Positions 50,901-57,575 of a DNA stretch of 64,000 nt are shown piece after piece. Positions within the stretch are counted from its first letter, which is position 1. Each line of letters begins with the position of its first letter. The translations under genes were made by a program, and so were the position numbers. A model generated the notes under the pieces. That model did no database searches. It saw only the letters and a program-made list of their open reading frames with translations, and was not told the DNA's origin. The stretch is from Kangiella geojedonensis (GTDB lineage Bacteria; Pseudomonadota; Gammaproteobacteria; Enterobacterales; Kangiellaceae), in contig NZ_CP010975.1 in assembly GCF_000981765.1 (NCBI RefSeq), positions 248,001-312,000 on the forward strand, in the 5' to 3' direction.

Positions 50901-51994
50901 TTCAAGCCGATCCACATATCCAGGCACCATCAGATTCGCAGAACCTGAACCGCTATAGTTATGTGAATAACAACCCGCTGAGTTATACCGATCCTACAGG
51001 GTATTTCTTAAAAAACCTTCTTAACCCAATGAGAAATATAACCCGCGGTATAATGAGAGCGGTGGGATATGAAGCATCAAGCTGGCTAGTAAAAGTTGGT
51101 TCAATGTTCTGTGGACCGTGGGCGGCAGCCTGTGCTGCAGCTGGAACATATGACCTGAATCGTGCTTTTGGTGCAAGTACGGGAGACGCATTAAAAGCAG
51201 GCATTGTCGCAGGCGCTACTACGTACGCATTCCAACAAGCCGGGGGAGGATACGAAGGGTATAGTTATGGAGATATTATTAAGGATGGTTTAATAACGGC
51301 AGCTTCTTACAAAGATCCAAAATTAGGACAAGCTTTAAATTATGTTTTTAATGGCTTTGATCCAAATAGCGTAGGCGATTCTACAAGAAACTTAGTTTCG
51401 GCGTACGGTAAAGTCAAAGCCAGTGAAGAGTTTGAGCGTTTTGCTAGGAAGAATGGGATGACTTTGCAGGAGCTGAATTTATATATGCTGGGGGCCTCGT
51501 TCTTAGGAAATGAGATGGTAGGCACGAGATTTTACCAAGACTTCAATCAAGATGGTAATAATCAACAGGGTATTATGGGGATTCTTTCAAGAAATATCCC
51601 GCAAGGCGCTTTAATTACAGATCAAACTTTAAATAAAAGTATAGGCTTGGTTTTTGATGTAATTGATATAGCTTTAGGTTATCAAGGTATTATAACTGCA
51701 TCTGGTTATGACTTTATTCGGAATGGAAATAGCACAAACGTTCTTTATGGACACAGTTTAGGTACTTTAGATGTGAGTACTCTGGTAGCTAGGGGATGGG
51801 CTAGCTCAGGAAAGATTTATTCATTACCCTTTGGAAACATCGCACCAGCTAATATATCAACTACATTAGGGGAGTTCGATATCGTAAATGGAGCTGTGTT
51901 TGGAACTATTTTTAATCCTTGGTCTAACGTTACTGATTGTGGCAGTGCCATGGGGTTATGTCATACTTACAGCGAAAATTATAAAGGTAAATAA
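44906..51994 (+). CDS. Secreted SpvB/FG-GAP/RHS polymorphic toxin-like protein, 2362 aa
   Basis: Sec signal peptide (ALIIFLAISSLKA), then an Fn3-like domain (about 25-130), an SpvB-like N-terminal domain (GQATYNVPIFTPKGRGG, GWSLATGSAITRC) and seven FG-GAP/VCBS-type repeats (such as GDINGDGNQDLV and ADFNGDGSADLV, about 517-895). YD/RHS repeats (about 1270-1880) follow, then the RHS core (DHLGSTDVIT, GRVYDSKLGRFIQADP, YSYVNNNPLSYTDPTGY, to about 2033). The last ~330 residues are a variable domain with GHSLG near 2282, the serine motif of alpha/beta lipases, and a later Asp and His. I chose ATG 44906 (GGAGAAAGG upstream) over TTG 44885. The RHS shell usually encapsulates its toxic C terminus. 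Confidence 0.88.
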   Translation: MTLIRATKVFLALIIFLAISSLKAAPGAPENVEIRSDEASKYVLIHGDVPFLVPVKASDDDGNFSVSWDENSGADYYQYRVCEDGVCGDWEQTGANSVGIQVNGAGDFTVEVSACDASGCSSVSSSEELYVNPQTVISEESPEAAPLRNTMTTADIPAALDSSDKVGAVAGQFRVNESGQATYNVPIFTPKGRGGIKPSVSLSYSSQGGHGTLGVGWSLATGSAITRCRQTSEIDGVDKGITLTLDDRFCLDGQRLILASGVYGEANSTYRTEIASQTKVVAKGTAGEGPSYFEVYRKDGSKSLYGYTSDSQLEANVVNSLSGSAVSSDVQDTVIRWSQSSYIDNPYLNTPNTIHYEYQKSENFGEQVLEKITYPPSVEIDFVYQRTFIQGGMSVGGYSRTSKKLTQIIVRDNNIDVRKYDLAYKTKQQSPMSEFEDGPFLDPGYTVTVDQYPLRLNRITESAKNSSGIWISKKPTDFEWIENTSGYYEGNFETELEAPTWVTEYDSKIFRGNFQAGDINGDGNQDLVYAEKRPSDGSIIYRILKSKGGNYDQIGGSFEPINSSQNIGVQGPERDDFTWSLFDYNGDGYTDLFTTDHNGSGSYDIKVLKGGLVGYFGYNSIVSGITTTSHKTSRPQDYNGDGLPDLLIKNGSGWQVLWMEKTGESTSPQEWGSPQPISFIGFPEKPESNFTGGYVYLEDFEMNKHRVADFNGDGSADLVVTRTITKQYTCGEGGELEPLSCSEEVSKADYIALSDGNGNFSKSTALPSGVAKDSDDNRIEQFSDVNGDSLADYLYKDKSDDYWYYRLNTGIKLLSPVKLIAVGTSAYPVLLDYNSDGRKDIVFTKSGDLHVVAGKELGFHYEAISTNIRIGTGNRVSSYADVNGDGILEHLRIDMSSSTHTIRVDRPKQPDETHRYVINKIKNGMSNVTDITYKPLTTDSDLYTKGSGAANLAWGAGANCSTNNRTNCSPVFDLNGPMYVVSEVESTSPTVTNPAGKSGVSYRYGEARMQAKGRGFLGFEWLETKDLQTGVITRTEYRQDYPFIGSPLRTTVKINNQVISDSYNQWAKKGIVLGSNKKIVFPYIFRSAETQWNLNTSGGTTLNSQTLTQSEYDDFANVTKQITIQSESTLYSPGDDFIPSLDSSTGLTKIVTNNSYNENILKWQLGRLTSASVRHDRNGDSITRDSAFQYYADTGFLKKEIIEPNSSDIREKLTTVYQYDNYGNITLKRTCSLNVSDCLNSTNVDDTDPYHINRWTESIYDSDGRYVTKSKNAYGQVTQQVFSRNALGQPIESRSLSGVTTLNGYGAFGHKYFSYNSAGNWSKETKFLCNSNCPSLAVYGVKSEVATGKKSYVYFDALGREIQKAAIGFDGRYSVTTTEFNLRGLAVKATEPKLRDYPYSSVSDAYFATTDYDVLGRPEVITNPDDGTTEIAYEGKQVITTNPLLQVKTEKKDSSGKTVEVIDNKLNSLHYDYNATGDLTTLTFVNQVQSEMQYDDLGRKISMKDADKGGADGKAWTYEYNALGELVTQTDAKSQTIITYRDRLGRIIKRLDKNSSGTITGNHQWFYNNNASPTNYGYDVGKVYKEIDYISGYEVLYGYDDIGRLDQTSTYIDNELYIASTVFDQFGRVFQSFDAASSEFANAGTRNVYNPYGYLESVHDARGEPQLSNRLHFIEAMDARGNVTVEIKGTDTRTATTYFADTGRLKTISTESNNKQIQLLEYYWDAIGNLKWRETKDTVTNDMIREDFLYDELNRLTSADHPNESMDITYFDNGNIRTKSGVGTYSYGGACNGVTAGPHAVTQTTSAEGDATTYCYDENGNMLSGDGRTMSYSTFDKLVRVDKGGHTTKFDYAPSRSRYKRVDIADGKTTTTYYVGNVEIIKHSDKSYTTYRRNLGGALVEEKTNGTKKIHYLHKDHLGSTDVITNTSGNVVQHFSFNAFGERRDPINWETYTSGSFLSLSPMSSALSMRGYTGHEQVDEVGLIHMNGRVYDSKLGRFIQADPHIQAPSDSQNLNRYSYVNNNPLSYTDPTGYFLKNLLNPMRNITRGIMRAVGYEASSWLVKVGSMFCGPWAAACAAAGTYDLNRAFGASTGDALKAGIVAGATTYAFQQAGGGYEGYSYGDIIKDGLITAASYKDPKLGQALNYVFNGFDPNSVGDSTRNLVSAYGKVKASEEFERFARKNGMTLQELNLYMLGASFLGNEMVGTRFYQDFNQDGNNQQGIMGILSRNIPQGALITDQTLNKSIGLVFDVIDIALGYQGIITASGYDFIRNGNSTNVLYGHSLGTLDVSTLVARGWASSGKIYSLPFGNIAPANISTTLGEFDIVNGAVFGTIFNPWSNVTDCGSAMGLCHTYSENYKGK

Positions 51995-52501
51995 ATGACT
52001 AAATTAGTTATTTTGTCTATTACTTTATGGTTATTGTCGTCGTGCTCTATATTCTCTGCACCTAACACATTAACCATAGACAAAAACACTGGCCCGATTA
52101 AGATATCTTCTTGCGTTAAGTTTGCACAGCAGAAGGTTACTGTTTTCTATGAGAGGAAAAAATCTGGGGGGGGGAGTTACAAAGGAGATGTCGCTTTTTC
52201 ATTTAAGCCACAAACTTTGTTAGAAAGTGGTAATAAGGAGAGTTGCAAAAGCTATTCTAATGTGACTTTTAAGGATATTTTAAATAATACGATAGCTGAT
52301 ACTGGTAGGTTTAAAATTGCAATCTCGCTAAAGTTGGTAATAGATTCAAACGTTTTCCATGGTAGAGGCGAAAGTGGTTTTTACAACTCTTTTGGTGACT
52401 TTTTGAGTAATAATATACAAGTAGCAAGAAAAATAGCTTTAGAGTTAGCAATTAAAAAGGCTATGAATAAAGCAAGCGTAGCCTCGAAAGAACGTAAGTG
52501 A
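51995..52501 (+). CDS. Lipoprotein following the RHS gene, candidate immunity protein
   Basis: A 168-residue protein whose ATG directly follows the RHS stop (TAAATG), so it is coupled. It has a lipobox (LLSSC, Cys17) and a C-terminal Lys/Ala-rich helix. A run of nine G (52166-52174) encodes GGG at about residues 58-60 and could slip. Position suggests an immunity protein for the RHS C-terminal domain; an envelope location would suit a lipase that attacks membranes. No family is recognised. Confidence 0.6.
   Translation: MTKLVILSITLWLLSSCSIFSAPNTLTIDKNTGPIKISSCVKFAQQKVTVFYERKKSGGGSYKGDVAFSFKPQTLLESGNKESCKSYSNVTFKDILNNTIADTGRFKIAISLKLVIDSNVFHGRGESGFYNSFGDFLSNNIQVARKIALELAIKKAMNKASVASKERK
52166..52174 (+). 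repeat. G9 homopolymer tract inside the lipoprotein gene
   Basis: Nine consecutive G in an otherwise AT-rich reading frame (TCT GGG GGG GGG AGT). Loss or gain of one base would shift the frame after about residue 60. Such tracts are classical phase-variation sites. Confidence 0.7.
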
Positions 52502-52538
52502 ATTCGAGGTTTTGAATAAATGGTGAATAAAAATAATT

Positions 52539-52590
52539 GGGTCAGAGTGCATTTTAATTAGCTTAGGGTGCAGAATAAATGGGTCAGAGT
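52539..52590. repeat. Direct repeat GGGTCAGAGT, two copies
   Basis: Identical 10-mers at 52539-52548 and 52581-52590, each preceded by AT-rich sequence. The 226-base gap between the lipoprotein gene and the next small gene holds these and nothing else I can support. Similar GGGTCAGAGT-type words occur near REP/transposase debris in other bacteria, as I recall; origin here is uncertain. Confidence 0.4.
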
Positions 52591-52727
52591 TAGTTTATCA
52601 AGTATAAGGAAGCTTGATCTACAGATGGCTTTGTAGCGAAATTACGAGCGTAAAGACGTGAATCATAGGGACTTAGACGAGTTATAATTCAGTGGTTCCA
52701 ATTTGAGATGAAAGTGAAAGGTAATTA

Positions 52728-53072
52728 ATGAAAAAGCTAATATTAGCAGTAGTGATAACGTTACTATCAAGTACAGGCTCTGCTACGAATGCCTGGTATT
52801 GGGGAGAGGTTACACAAGTAATGACTTTTACCGATGATGGAAGCTTCTTCGTGACTATTGATAATGGAGATATTGCAACAAATTGTAATTATAGCCGAAT
52901 TAGGTTCACGGTCACTGATATGGGTTCTGAAAGGACGAAAGCAGCGCTTTCGATGGCATTAACCGCACTTACTGCGGGCAAGCAATTTGGTGTTGTTGTT
53001 GATCTAGATCAAACAACAAGCTCTAACTGTTATGCGTCTAGTACTTCAAGCCAAGGTGCGGCAATAAAGTAA
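52728..53072 (+). CDS. Small secreted island protein 4, 114 aa
   Basis: Signal peptide of about 18-20 residues (LAVVITLLSSTGSATNA). The mature part begins WYWGEVTQVMTFTDDGSFFV and has NCNYSRIRFTV, then the family helix KAALSMALTALTAGKQFGVVV and a second cysteine SNCYASS. AAAGG lies ahead of the ATG. The plan matches the other island small proteins. No named family. Confidence 0.7.
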   Translation: MKKLILAVVITLLSSTGSATNAWYWGEVTQVMTFTDDGSFFVTIDNGDIATNCNYSRIRFTVTDMGSERTKAALSMALTALTAGKQFGVVVDLDQTTSSNCYASSTSSQGAAIK

Positions 53073-53083
53073 GCGCAAAAAAG

Positions 53084-53567
53084 GACAGACCTATTTTCTG
53101 AAGTAAGTTGAGAAAAGAAAATTGAATTACTCAATATAAACAAGCTAGTGCATAAATAAATTTAGGCTGACTGTGACATATTAAAAAGAGACTGCGTTTA
53201 AGAGAGTCGAATAATAAATAAAATAGGAAGGAAAAGGTGTGTATAAAATTATAGTAATAATAGTCTTGGCTATTATGCCGAATGCTTTAGCTGAATATAT
53301 TACAGGCGAGGTTAAAAGGATTTATGCAGTGAATGATAAGGTTCATTTTAGAATAAAAGGAGATGACTGCATTACGGGTAGTCAATATTACTATTTCAAG
53401 ATGAACGACACTTCTGCTAATACTGTTATTGATGCTAAGAACTGGTACTCGATGCTTCTAGCTAGTGCTATGGCAGGAAAGCCTGTCTCTGTCAAAGTTA
53501 ACTCTTGTCCGACAGAGGGTAGTGTCGAAATTAGTTATCTTTATCAAGAATACTAATCAGGTCTGTC
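53084..53567. repeat. Inverted 9-mer flanking small protein 5
   Basis: GACAGACCT at 53084-53092 and its exact complement AGGTCTGTC at 53559-53567 bracket one gene. It could be a remnant of a small mobile cassette, but nine bases may be chance. Confidence 0.3.
53239..53556 (+). CDS. Small secreted island protein 5, 105 aa
   Basis: GTG start with AGGAAGGAAAAGG upstream. Signal peptide of about 18 residues (IIVIIVLAIMPNALA), then EYITGEVKRIYAVNDKVHF, DDCITGSQYYYF, the helix KNWYSMLLASAMAGKPVSVKV and a second Cys (NSC), ending in a strand EISYLYQEY. Exactly two mature cysteines, so one likely disulfide. This is the cleanest example of the family layout. Confidence 0.72.
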   Translation: MYKIIVIIVLAIMPNALAEYITGEVKRIYAVNDKVHFRIKGDDCITGSQYYYFKMNDTSANTVIDAKNWYSMLLASAMAGKPVSVKVNSCPTEGSVEISYLYQEY

Positions 53568-53602
53568 ATTTTAAGTACTCCAAAAGTCATTTACAGTAAA
53601 AA

Positions 53603-53684
53603 AATAAGTAATAAGTAATAAGTAATAAGTAATAAGTAATAAGTAATAAGTAATAAGTAATAAGTAATAAGTAATAAGTAATAA
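53603..53684 (+). repeat. Tandem 7-bp repeat AATAAGT, 11 full units
   Basis: Eleven perfect AATAAGT units (53603-53679) and a partial one end 4 bases before the ATG at 53689. Each group of units contains TAA in every frame, so it is not coding. Copy-number change would shift the distance between upstream promoter sequence and the start codon. No Shine-Dalgarno sequence replaces it. Confidence 0.9.
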
Positions 53685-53688
53685 AACT

Positions 53689-54030
53689 ATGATTAAAAAG
53701 ATCGTTATTGGTGTTATGGCTTTGCTACCTTTGACCGTTAATGCGGGTTCTACCAATGCAAAAATTGAGAGAATTCTTTTTTTGGAAACGGGGGAAGTAG
53801 GACTCGTATATGTTTACCCCGAGGGTGGTGTGAATAACCCACCTGAATGCCATGGGGCTAACAGGGATTACATATCATTTGATGCGTCGAGGCCTATGGC
53901 TAAAGAGTATATTAGTGGTCTTATGGCGGCAATGATGGCGGATAAAAAACTTACCCTAAGGACTGAGGGTGACTGCATTGATCAGGGTGTTTCTGATACG
54001 TTGAAGTATTTCTCAATTCATAAAAATTAG
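53689..54030 (+). CDS. Small secreted island protein 6, 113 aa
   Basis: Signal peptide of about 19 residues (VMALLPLTVNAG), then TNAKIERILFLETGEVGLVYV, a cysteine (PECHGANRDYISF), the helix MAKEYISGLMAAMMADKKLTLRT split over the family pattern, and a second cysteine (GDCIDQG). It lies immediately behind the 7-bp repeat, so expression may vary with repeat number. No named family. Confidence 0.7.
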   Translation: MIKKIVIGVMALLPLTVNAGSTNAKIERILFLETGEVGLVYVYPEGGVNNPPECHGANRDYISFDASRPMAKEYISGLMAAMMADKKLTLRTEGDCIDQGVSDTLKYFSIHKN

Positions 54031-54066
54031 TCGGTAATATAAATAATAAAGGATAGGTTTTACAGG

Positions 54067-54407
54067 ATGAAAATTTTAGTTTTCTTGTCTTTATAAGTCC
54101 ATTAAGTGTATTTGCGGGTTCATGGTCTGACTGGGCGGTACCTTCTCGTGTTGATGTTGAGCGCGGAAATGGCGTAATGGTTTGGGGTAACTTTGGGAAT
54201 GCAGAAAATTGTGCTATTGGTAATCGAATCTATATCCCAGAGAGCCACCCTCAATACGACAAGGCCTATGCAATGGTTTTGGCTGGTTTTTCAGCGAATA
54301 AAGAAGTTCACTTTTATGTAACAGGATGCCAAAAAGTGGGATGGTATAACAGTACTGAGGATGCATTTAATTATTCTGTGCATACCATTCATATACGCCA
54401 ACCCTAA
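54067..54407 (+). pseudogene. Small secreted island protein 7, frameshifted in the signal peptide
   Basis: ATG 54067 reads MKILVFLSL and stops at 54094. One more A in the ATGAAAA run would restore NFSFLVFISPLSVFA, a good signal peptide joined to the full mature part (RVDVERGNGVMVWGN, ENCAIGNRIYI, KAYAMVLAGFSANKEVHFYV, GCQ). The mature frame stays open to TAA 54407. It is a recent one-base frameshift, a phase-off state or a sequencing error. Confidence 0.6.
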
Positions 54408-54419
54408 TCTGGAGAAATA

Positions 54420-54809
54420 ATGAAGAAAGCTGCTTTTTGTCTCAGTTTGTTAACATTGCTATCACTTTCCTCTACAGTGTTTGCTGAGCAGCCGAGCTGT
54501 CAGTATAGTTCTGGAGTCGCTCCATATTGTAGTTATAAAGGTAAAGTAAAAAGAGTTTATGTAAACGACAGAAGTCAGATACTTTTGTACTTTGATACAA
54601 CTTTGCCTGTACCAGAAGCAGAAAAGGTGGGCTATTCAATTACGCATGGGAATGCGGCGATATACAAAATCAGTAATAATGCTGATTTCGCAAAAATGTT
54701 GTACTCTACTCTTCTCTCAGCCAACACACAGGATCGAAATGTCAGCATTCAAATGAGAGGTGTAACGAGCGGTTATATGACAATTGATAGGATTTGGTTT
54801 GGTGATTGA
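54420..54809 (+). CDS. Small secreted island protein 8, 129 aa
   Basis: Signal peptide of about 22 residues (LLTLLSLSSTVFA). The mature part has CQYSSGVAPYC, YKGKVKRVYVNDRSQILLYF, the helix ADFAKMLYSTLLSANTQDRNVSI and the end strand GYMTIDRIWFGD. The second half lacks the usual late cysteine; the cysteines are at the N terminus instead. ATG has GGAG upstream. Confidence 0.7.
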   Translation: MKKAAFCLSLLTLLSLSSTVFAEQPSCQYSSGVAPYCSYKGKVKRVYVNDRSQILLYFDTTLPVPEAEKVGYSITHGNAAIYKISNNADFAKMLYSTLLSANTQDRNVSIQMRGVTSGYMTIDRIWFGD

Positions 54810-54810
54810 T

Positions 54811-55146
54811 ATGCTCAGAACCGCGATGTTTACAGTATTAATTCTCATATCAGAAATAAGTGCTGCGGTGAATAGCCAGTGGCAAACCTCAGCAATAGAG
54901 AAAATCTACCCACTCTTGACAGGAGACTTTGTACTCACTTTCACAGAGATAAATACAAATTGTCGTGATGGGGCTAGTAATGCTTATTATTACGTTAAAG
55001 AGGGCGTTAATGGCGTTAAAAGAGAAGGCGTTAAATCAATGTTAAGTGTTGCGCTTTCGGCTGCCTCAATGGGCAAAGAAATTACGGTAAACTTTGATGC
55101 AGATTTAGATTCTGGTGCAATTAACAGATTATATATAAAGTTTTAA
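54811..55146 (+). CDS. Small secreted island protein 9, 111 aa
   Basis: I place the start at ATG 54811, 1 base after the previous gene. Signal peptide MLRTAMFTVLILISEISAA, then WQTSAIEKIYPLLTGDFVLTF, one cysteine (NTNCRDGASNAYYYV), the helix VKSMLSVALSAASMGKEITVNF and the end strand GAINRLYIKF. It has a single mature cysteine. Last gene of the island, followed by a terminator. Confidence 0.68.
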   Translation: MLRTAMFTVLILISEISAAVNSQWQTSAIEKIYPLLTGDFVLTFTEINTNCRDGASNAYYYVKEGVNGVKREGVKSMLSVALSAASMGKEITVNFDADLDSGAINRLYIKF

Positions 55147-55151
55147 AAAAT

Positions 55152-55174
55152 AAAAGCCCCGAGTCGGGGCTTTA
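55152..55174. terminator. Bidirectional terminator between island and ahpF
   Basis: AAAAGCCCCG, loop AGT, CGGGGCTTTA. It lies between two convergent genes and has A and T runs on the proper sides for both. Confidence 0.88.
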
Positions 55175-55182
55175 TTATTCTA

Positions 55183-56796
55183 CTATGCGGCGTTACGTTC
55201 GTCCTGAGAAGATTGATGATCCTCGTACATCTTTTTGAGTTTGCTGGAGTTAGCCAGTAGATACTCGAAGGATGCCAGTGATGCTTTAGAGCCTTCGCCC
55301 ATAGATACGACGATTTGTTTATACGGCACCGTGGTGACATCACCGGCAGCATAAATACCCGGTTGCGAGGTTTCGCATTTTTCGTTAATGACGATTTCAC
55401 CGAACTTTGTGGTTTCGACCACATCGCCGAGGAAGTGACTGTTAGGCACTAGGCCAATTTGTACAAAGACACCTTCTAATTCAATACTGTGGTTTGTTTC
55501 GGTTGCTCTATCGGTATACTCGATAGAGGATACTTTTCCATCAGTAGCGTGTATTTCTTTGGTAGCAACGTTTTTTAGAATCGTGATATTGTCTTTTGAT
55601 TCGGCTTGGTCGACCAATACTTTGTCGGCTTTTAAGTCGGGCATAAACTCGAAGACGGTTACAGATTTCACGATACCTGCTAGATCCAACGCCGCCTCGA
55701 TACCAGAGTTACCGCCACCGATGACGGCAACATCTTTACCTTTAAAGAATGGGCCATCGCAGTGCGGGCAGTAAGCCACACCATTACCGACGTTTTCTTT
55801 TTCACCTGGAATACCCAGTTCTCTCCATTTAGCGCCTGTGGCGATAATCATGGTTTTAGTATCAATAACTTCGCCAGATGACAAGGTGATATTTTTGATA
55901 TCGCCTTGGCTCACTTCTGTCACGCGCAAATGTTCTTTGACCGTAACATCATACTCGTTTAAGTGTGCTTGTAACGCACCTGATAATTCAGGACCTGTGG
56001 TTTTTGGCACAGAGATTAAGTTTTCAATACCCATGGTGTCTTTAACTTGGCCGCCGATGCGGTCGGCAATTAACGTCACTTTTAAGCCTTTACGAGCGCT
56101 GTAAATAGCTGAACTGACGCCCGCTGGGCCACCGCCGATAACGACGACATCTTGCAGAGGTAGCTTTTCATTAGCGTCGGCTTTAGCGATTGATGGATCA
56201 AACGCTAATAACTTATCGATAAGTTCTGCCGCAGTCACTTTACCGTTGGCAAATAACTCACCGTTTAGGTAAACGCTGGGTACGCCCTGAATATCGCGCT
56301 CTTCAATGACGTTTTGGAATAAGCCACCGTCAATCATCTCTGCTGAAATGTTTGGGTTTAACACGGCAAATTGGTTTAACGCTTGAACCACGTCTGGACA
56401 GTTGTGACAGCTTAAGCTCACAAACACTTCGAATTTCATGTCTTGGTCAATATTTTTGACCATGCTTTGTAGTGAGCTATCTAATTTTACCGGTGTTCCT
56501 GCAGATTGAAGCACTGCAAGCACTAAGGAGTTAAACTCGTGTCCTGAAGGGATTCCTGAGAACTGGATGCCGCTGTCTACGCCATCGACTTCCAGTAAAA
56601 AGCTAATGGGACTACGTAATAAGTTTACAGAGCGTTCTTCAACATTAATACGATCACTAACGCTAGCAAACTGCTCTAAAAAGTCTTTCAGTTCCTCGCG
56701 CTTTGAATGTTCACCGTTTTGCAAGACGAAAGTCACCGTCTTTTGCATCTCGGCGGTATAGCTTTTCAAAGCTTCTAGAATTTGTGTATTTAGCAT
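55183..56796 (-). CDS. ahpF: Alkyl hydroperoxide reductase subunit F
   Basis: A 537-residue flavoprotein that uses NADH to reduce AhpC. The N-terminal double thioredoxin-like domain has the CxxC in [17 protein letters not shown] ([19 protein letters not shown]) and NAD ([17 protein letters not shown]) motifs follow, with the active disulfide in [13 protein letters not shown] 56796 ([10 protein letters not shown]) has AAGGTGA upstream; the in-frame upstream start adds seven unlikely residues. It is downstream of ahpC on the same strand. Confidence 0.95.
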   Translation of the reverse strand: MLNTQILEALKSYTAEMQKTVTFVLQNGEHSKREELKDFLEQFASVSDRINVEERSVNLLRSPISFLLEVDGVDSGIQFSGIPSGHEFNSLVLAVLQSAGTPVKLDSSLQSMVKNIDQDMKFEVFVSLSCHNCPDVVQALNQFAVLNPNISAEMIDGGLFQNVIEERDIQGVPSVYLNGELFANGKVTAAELIDKLLAFDPSIAKADANEKLPLQDVVVIGGGPAGVSSAIYSARKGLKVTLIADRIGGQVKDTMGIENLISVPKTTGPELSGALQAHLNEYDVTVKEHLRVTEVSQGDIKNITLSSGEVIDTKTMIIATGAKWRELGIPGEKENVGNGVAYCPHCDGPFFKGKDVAVIGGGNSGIEAALDLAGIVKSVTVFEFMPDLKADKVLVDQAESKDNITILKNVATKEIHATDGKVSSIEYTDRATETNHSIELEGVFVQIGLVPNSHFLGDVVETTKFGEIVINEKCETSQPGIYAAGDVTTVPYKQIVVSMGEGSKASLASFEYLLANSSKLKKMYEDHQSSQDERNAA

Positions 56797-56903
56797 GATA
56801 TTCACCTTGTCTTGCAATTGTTTTGGTTATTCCCGCTTTAAAGTGTAAGTGTGCGGGAGTGACGCTCGCTTGGCGCTGTTGACCAAGCGAGCCATAAAGT
56901 CGA

Positions 56904-57467
56904 TTAAATCTTACCGACTAAGTCTAAAGATGGTGCTAATGTTTCTTCACCTTCTTTCCAAGCTGCTGGGCAAACCTGGCCTGGGTTGTCACGTACGTAT
57001 TGAGCGGCTTTGATTTTACGAACCAACTCATCAGCATCACGACCTACACCTTCAGCAGTAATTTCCATGACTTGGATAACGCCGTCAGGGTCGACCACGA
57101 AAGTACCTCGATCTGCAAGGCCTTGACCTTCACGCATCACTTCGAAGTTGCGAGTGATTTCACCTGTTGGGTCACCGATCATGCCGTATTTGATTTTGCC
57201 AATAGTGTCAGACGTTTCGTGCCATGCTTTGTGAGTGAAGTGTGTATCGGTTGATACTGAGAACACTTCTACGCCACGACTTTGTAGTTCTTCGTAATGA
57301 TCCGCTAGGTCACCAAGCTCCGTTGGGCATACAAACGTGAAGTCTGCTGGGTAGAAGAAAAAGACTGCCCATTTGCCTTCGATGTCTTTGTTTGATACTT
57401 CAACGAACTCGCCGTTCTTATAAGCTGTCGCGTTAAATGGCTTAATTTCAGTATTGATAAGTGCCAT
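56904..57467 (-). CDS. ahpC: Alkyl hydroperoxide reductase subunit C (peroxiredoxin)
   Basis: A 187-residue two-cysteine peroxiredoxin that reduces peroxides. Peroxidatic Cys47 lies in [11 protein letters not shown] and resolving Cys166 in [15 protein letters not shown] lies directly upstream of its ATG. Divergent from oxyR, with a shared control region. Confidence 0.97.
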   Translation of the reverse strand: MALINTEIKPFNATAYKNGEFVEVSNKDIEGKWAVFFFYPADFTFVCPTELGDLADHYEELQSRGVEVFSVSTDTHFTHKAWHETSDTIGKIKYGMIGDPTGEITRNFEVMREGQGLADRGTFVVDPDGVIQVMEITAEGVGRDADELVRKIKAAQYVRDNPGQVCPAAWKEGEETLAPSLDLVGKI

Positions 57468-57516
57468 GTGTGGCCTCCTGTTGATTCATTTAAGGTTGTA
57501 TGTGATTACGGTGTTA

Positions 57517-57544
57517 AGTATAAGGATAAGCATGATTTAGTAAA
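57517..57544 (-). promoter_or_regulatory. Candidate ahpC promoter
   Basis: On the minus strand, TTTACT (57544-57539), 16-base spacer, TATACT (57522-57517), about 50 bases before the ahpC start. The inverted repeat at 57560-57588 lies just upstream of the -35, where an activator such as OxyR would bind. Confidence 0.5.
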
Positions 57545-57545
57545 T

Positions 57546-57575
57546 TTGAATTAATTGATGCTTATGTTCTAAAAT
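57546..57575 (+). promoter_or_regulatory. Candidate oxyR promoter
   Basis: TTGAAT (57546-57551), 18-base spacer, TAAAAT (57570-57575), 30 bases before the oxyR start. Its -10 lies in the centre of the inverted repeat, fitting autorepression. Confidence 0.5.

Larger units (their letters stand above)
43498..55147. other. Accessory island: RHS protein and small secreted paralogues
   Basis: About 11.6 kb between nfeD and ahpF. It holds one giant RHS gene, a lipoprotein gene and at least nine related small secreted-protein genes, three of them decayed. Intergenic DNA is visibly AT-rich and carries short repeats. The first 300 bases (43498-43800) contain no gene I can support; there is only AT-rich sequence ahead of the first small gene. 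No integrase, transposase or tRNA was seen at the edges. Confidence 0.65.

Noticed and set aside
44906-51994. Complete Tc (insecticidal) toxin B/C component
   Set aside because: SpvB and RHS parts fit, but there is no TcA or partner gene and the protein has a Sec signal; a stand-alone RHS protein is more likely.
53603-53684. CRISPR-like array
   Set aside because: The units are 7 bp and have no spacers, so it is a simple tandem repeat.
53571-53756. Minus-strand reading frame with repeated LLITYY units
   Set aside because: It is only the 7-bp repeat read in frame; no ribosome site and no protein-like composition.
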